In this document: one piece after another, positions 13,573-14,761 of the stretch
Layout: each line of letters starts with the position of its first letter
Numbering within the stretch: the first letter of the stretch is position 1
DNA from: Deltaproteobacteria bacterium
GTDB lineage: Bacteria; Bdellovibrionota; UBA1018
Direction: 5' to 3'
DNA: 14,761 bases
NCBI GenBank assembly: GCA_016194835.1
Contig: JACQAU010000050.1
Span: 1-14,761, forward strand
The notes under the pieces: generated by a model
The model's database searches: none
What the model saw: the letters and a program-made list of their open reading frames with translations, nothing else
What the model was told of the DNA's origin: nothing
Program-made: the position numbers and the translations under genes

Positions 13573-14744
13573 TTTCTCATGCTGTCCTCTTAAGATATCA
13601 CGAAATTGCTCTCAAAGGTGGCAACAGGCATTGGTTTGAAAACCAATTAATACATAACACACAAAAAACTATTCAAAAAATTTGCAAATCAAATACTATA
13701 CTTTCGATAACCAAACAAAGAGGTAGAATTTTAATTCACACAGAACAAAATTTTGAACATGCACTTGTGTATGTTTTTGGTCTCTCAAGTTTTAGTCCAG
13801 TTTTAGTTTTGCCTACTCAATTAGAAGAAATCAAAAAAATAACCATACAGGAACTAACTTCAATAATGAGTGACCCAGTCCCACCTAAAACCTTTCGTAT
13901 TACAACGCGTCGATCAGATAAAACACTAGTAAAGTCTTCAGTCGAATTAGACGCGCTTTTAGGAGCTGAAGTTTTAAAGCACTTTCCTCAATTAAAAGTA
14001 AATCTAAAAAAACCTGACCTTAATTTAGGTGTGGAGATTAGAAATCAAAATACTTTTTTATGGACACGAAAGCACAAATGTTTAGGTGGAATTCCTGTTG
14101 GCATAAGTGGTCATTTTCTCTGTCTCTTATCTGGTGGGATTGACTCTCCAGTTGCTGCCATACAAATGTCAAAAAGAGGAGCGAAAATTTCATTAATCCA
14201 TTTTCATGGGGCACCATTTATAGGAAACGAGATATTAGAGAAAATCGAAGCACTTGCTAAAATAATCAGTTTGTATCAGCCAGAATCGGTGTCACTTTAT
14301 ATTGTGCCCTTTGGAAAACTGCAAGAACAAATAGCGTTAAATACGTCAGTAAAAGTTAGAACCATTCTCTACCGCAGAATGATGATCAGGATTAGTTCTG
14401 AATTAGCTAAAAAAATCAAAGCTCAAGCGCTCATTACTGGCGAAAGCCTAGGCCAAGTAGCCAGTCAAACCATAGAAAATTTAGTAAACATAGAGGCTGT
14501 ATCTTTATTTCCACTTCTAAGGCCTCTTATTAGTTTTGATAAAGATGAAATTATAGAGCTGTCTAAAAAATGGGGAACGTATGAAACATCAATTCAACCA
14601 ACATTGGATTGTTGCACACTTTTTGCAGATAAACATCCGGAGACAAAATCTAAAATAGAACTTTTAGAAAGGGAAGAAAGCAAACTCGATTTAAATAAAT
14701 TAAAAGATGTAGCATTAGCCGAAACCACAGAAATACCCCTGTAA
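13569..14744 (+). CDS. thiI: tRNA 4-thiouridine synthetase ThiI (no rhodanese domain)
   Basis: ThiI adenylates U8 of tRNA and inserts sulfur, and in some bacteria also supports thiazole synthesis. The N-terminus HAVLLRYHEIALKGGNRHWFENQL is the NFLD-like region. A THUMP domain follows to about residue 165, with FRITTRRSDK near 108-117. The PP-loop LLSGGIDSPVA sits at about 186-196, and RRMMIRI, LITGESLGQVASQT and TLDCCTLFADKHPETK complete the catalytic domain. The length of 391 aa is that of the short form without the C-terminal rhodanese domain found in E. coli, so sulfur must come directly from a desulfurase or other carrier. Its ATG overlaps the ancestral nifS stop (ATGA), and nifS-thiI is a common gene pair. 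All expected blocks are present, so this gene looks intact. Confidence 0.94.
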   Translation: MISHAVLLRYHEIALKGGNRHWFENQLIHNTQKTIQKICKSNTILSITKQRGRILIHTEQNFEHALVYVFGLSSFSPVLVLPTQLEEIKKITIQELTSIMSDPVPPKTFRITTRRSDKTLVKSSVELDALLGAEVLKHFPQLKVNLKKPDLNLGVEIRNQNTFLWTRKHKCLGGIPVGISGHFLCLLSGGIDSPVAAIQMSKRGAKISLIHFHGAPFIGNEILEKIEALAKIISLYQPESVSLYIVPFGKLQEQIALNTSVKVRTILYRRMMIRISSELAKKIKAQALITGESLGQVASQTIENLVNIEAVSLFPLLRPLISFDKDEIIELSKKWGTYETSIQPTLDCCTLFADKHPETKSKIELLEREESKLDLNKLKDVALAETTEIPL

Positions 14745-14761
14745 GTTATCAACGTACTAGC

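Overview
The window is AT-rich (roughly 35-40% G+C by eye) and densely packed, with genes on both strands and several ATGA overlaps. A cytoplasmic NagZ-type glycosidase, a signal-peptide protein that looks like an outer-membrane barrel, and a sigma-54 activator all point to a Gram-negative bacterium. A Bdellovibrionota-like (Oligoflexia or Bacteriovoracia) source would fit the gene types and base composition, but this is a guess; nothing here fixes the taxon.

Layout. 1-490: end of an unrecognised Cys-containing protein that seems to be split by a frameshift. 552-2245 (-): two ABC permeases of the dipeptide/oligopeptide class. A compact divergent promoter region with a 9-bp inverted repeat separates them from nagZ (2345-3451, +), which is followed by a Y-family DNA polymerase (3467-4690, +). 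4704-9836 (-): a four-gene operon encoding a three-subunit acyl-CoA carboxylase, probably propionyl-CoA carboxylase (carboxyltransferase, biotin carboxylase, biotin carrier), and the catalytic subunit of methylmalonyl-CoA mutase. 9898-10531 (-): a putative outer-membrane protein with a tiny overlapping ORF at its 3' end. 10544-10680: a degenerate CTGTT-rich repeat field with a 50-bp period. 10706-12286 (-): a sigma-54-dependent activator with its own N-terminal sensor region. 12471-14744 (+): a broken nifS-type cysteine desulfurase and an intact thiI, joined by an ATGA overlap.

How the genes work together. The central operon gives propionyl-CoA -> methylmalonyl-CoA -> succinyl-CoA. The epimerase, the B12-binding mutase subunit and the mutase chaperone are not here and must lie elsewhere. 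NagZ works in peptidoglycan recycling, and the divergent permease pair could import peptides or muropeptides for the same purpose. ThiI needs persulfide sulfur from a cysteine desulfurase, yet the one beside it has lost the segment that should carry its catalytic Cys.

The most notable observations are: (1) the nifS-type gene has lost its catalytic-Cys loop and its frame, while the ancestral frame still ends in an ATGA overlap with thiI; (2) pccB also lacks about 37-40 normally conserved residues, in frame; (3) the repeat field sits just upstream of the putative outer-membrane gene; (4) a small ORF with a strong Shine-Dalgarno follows that gene in a different frame; (5) the permeases and nagZ share one operator-like site. 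I did not find a clear, wholly new multi-gene system.
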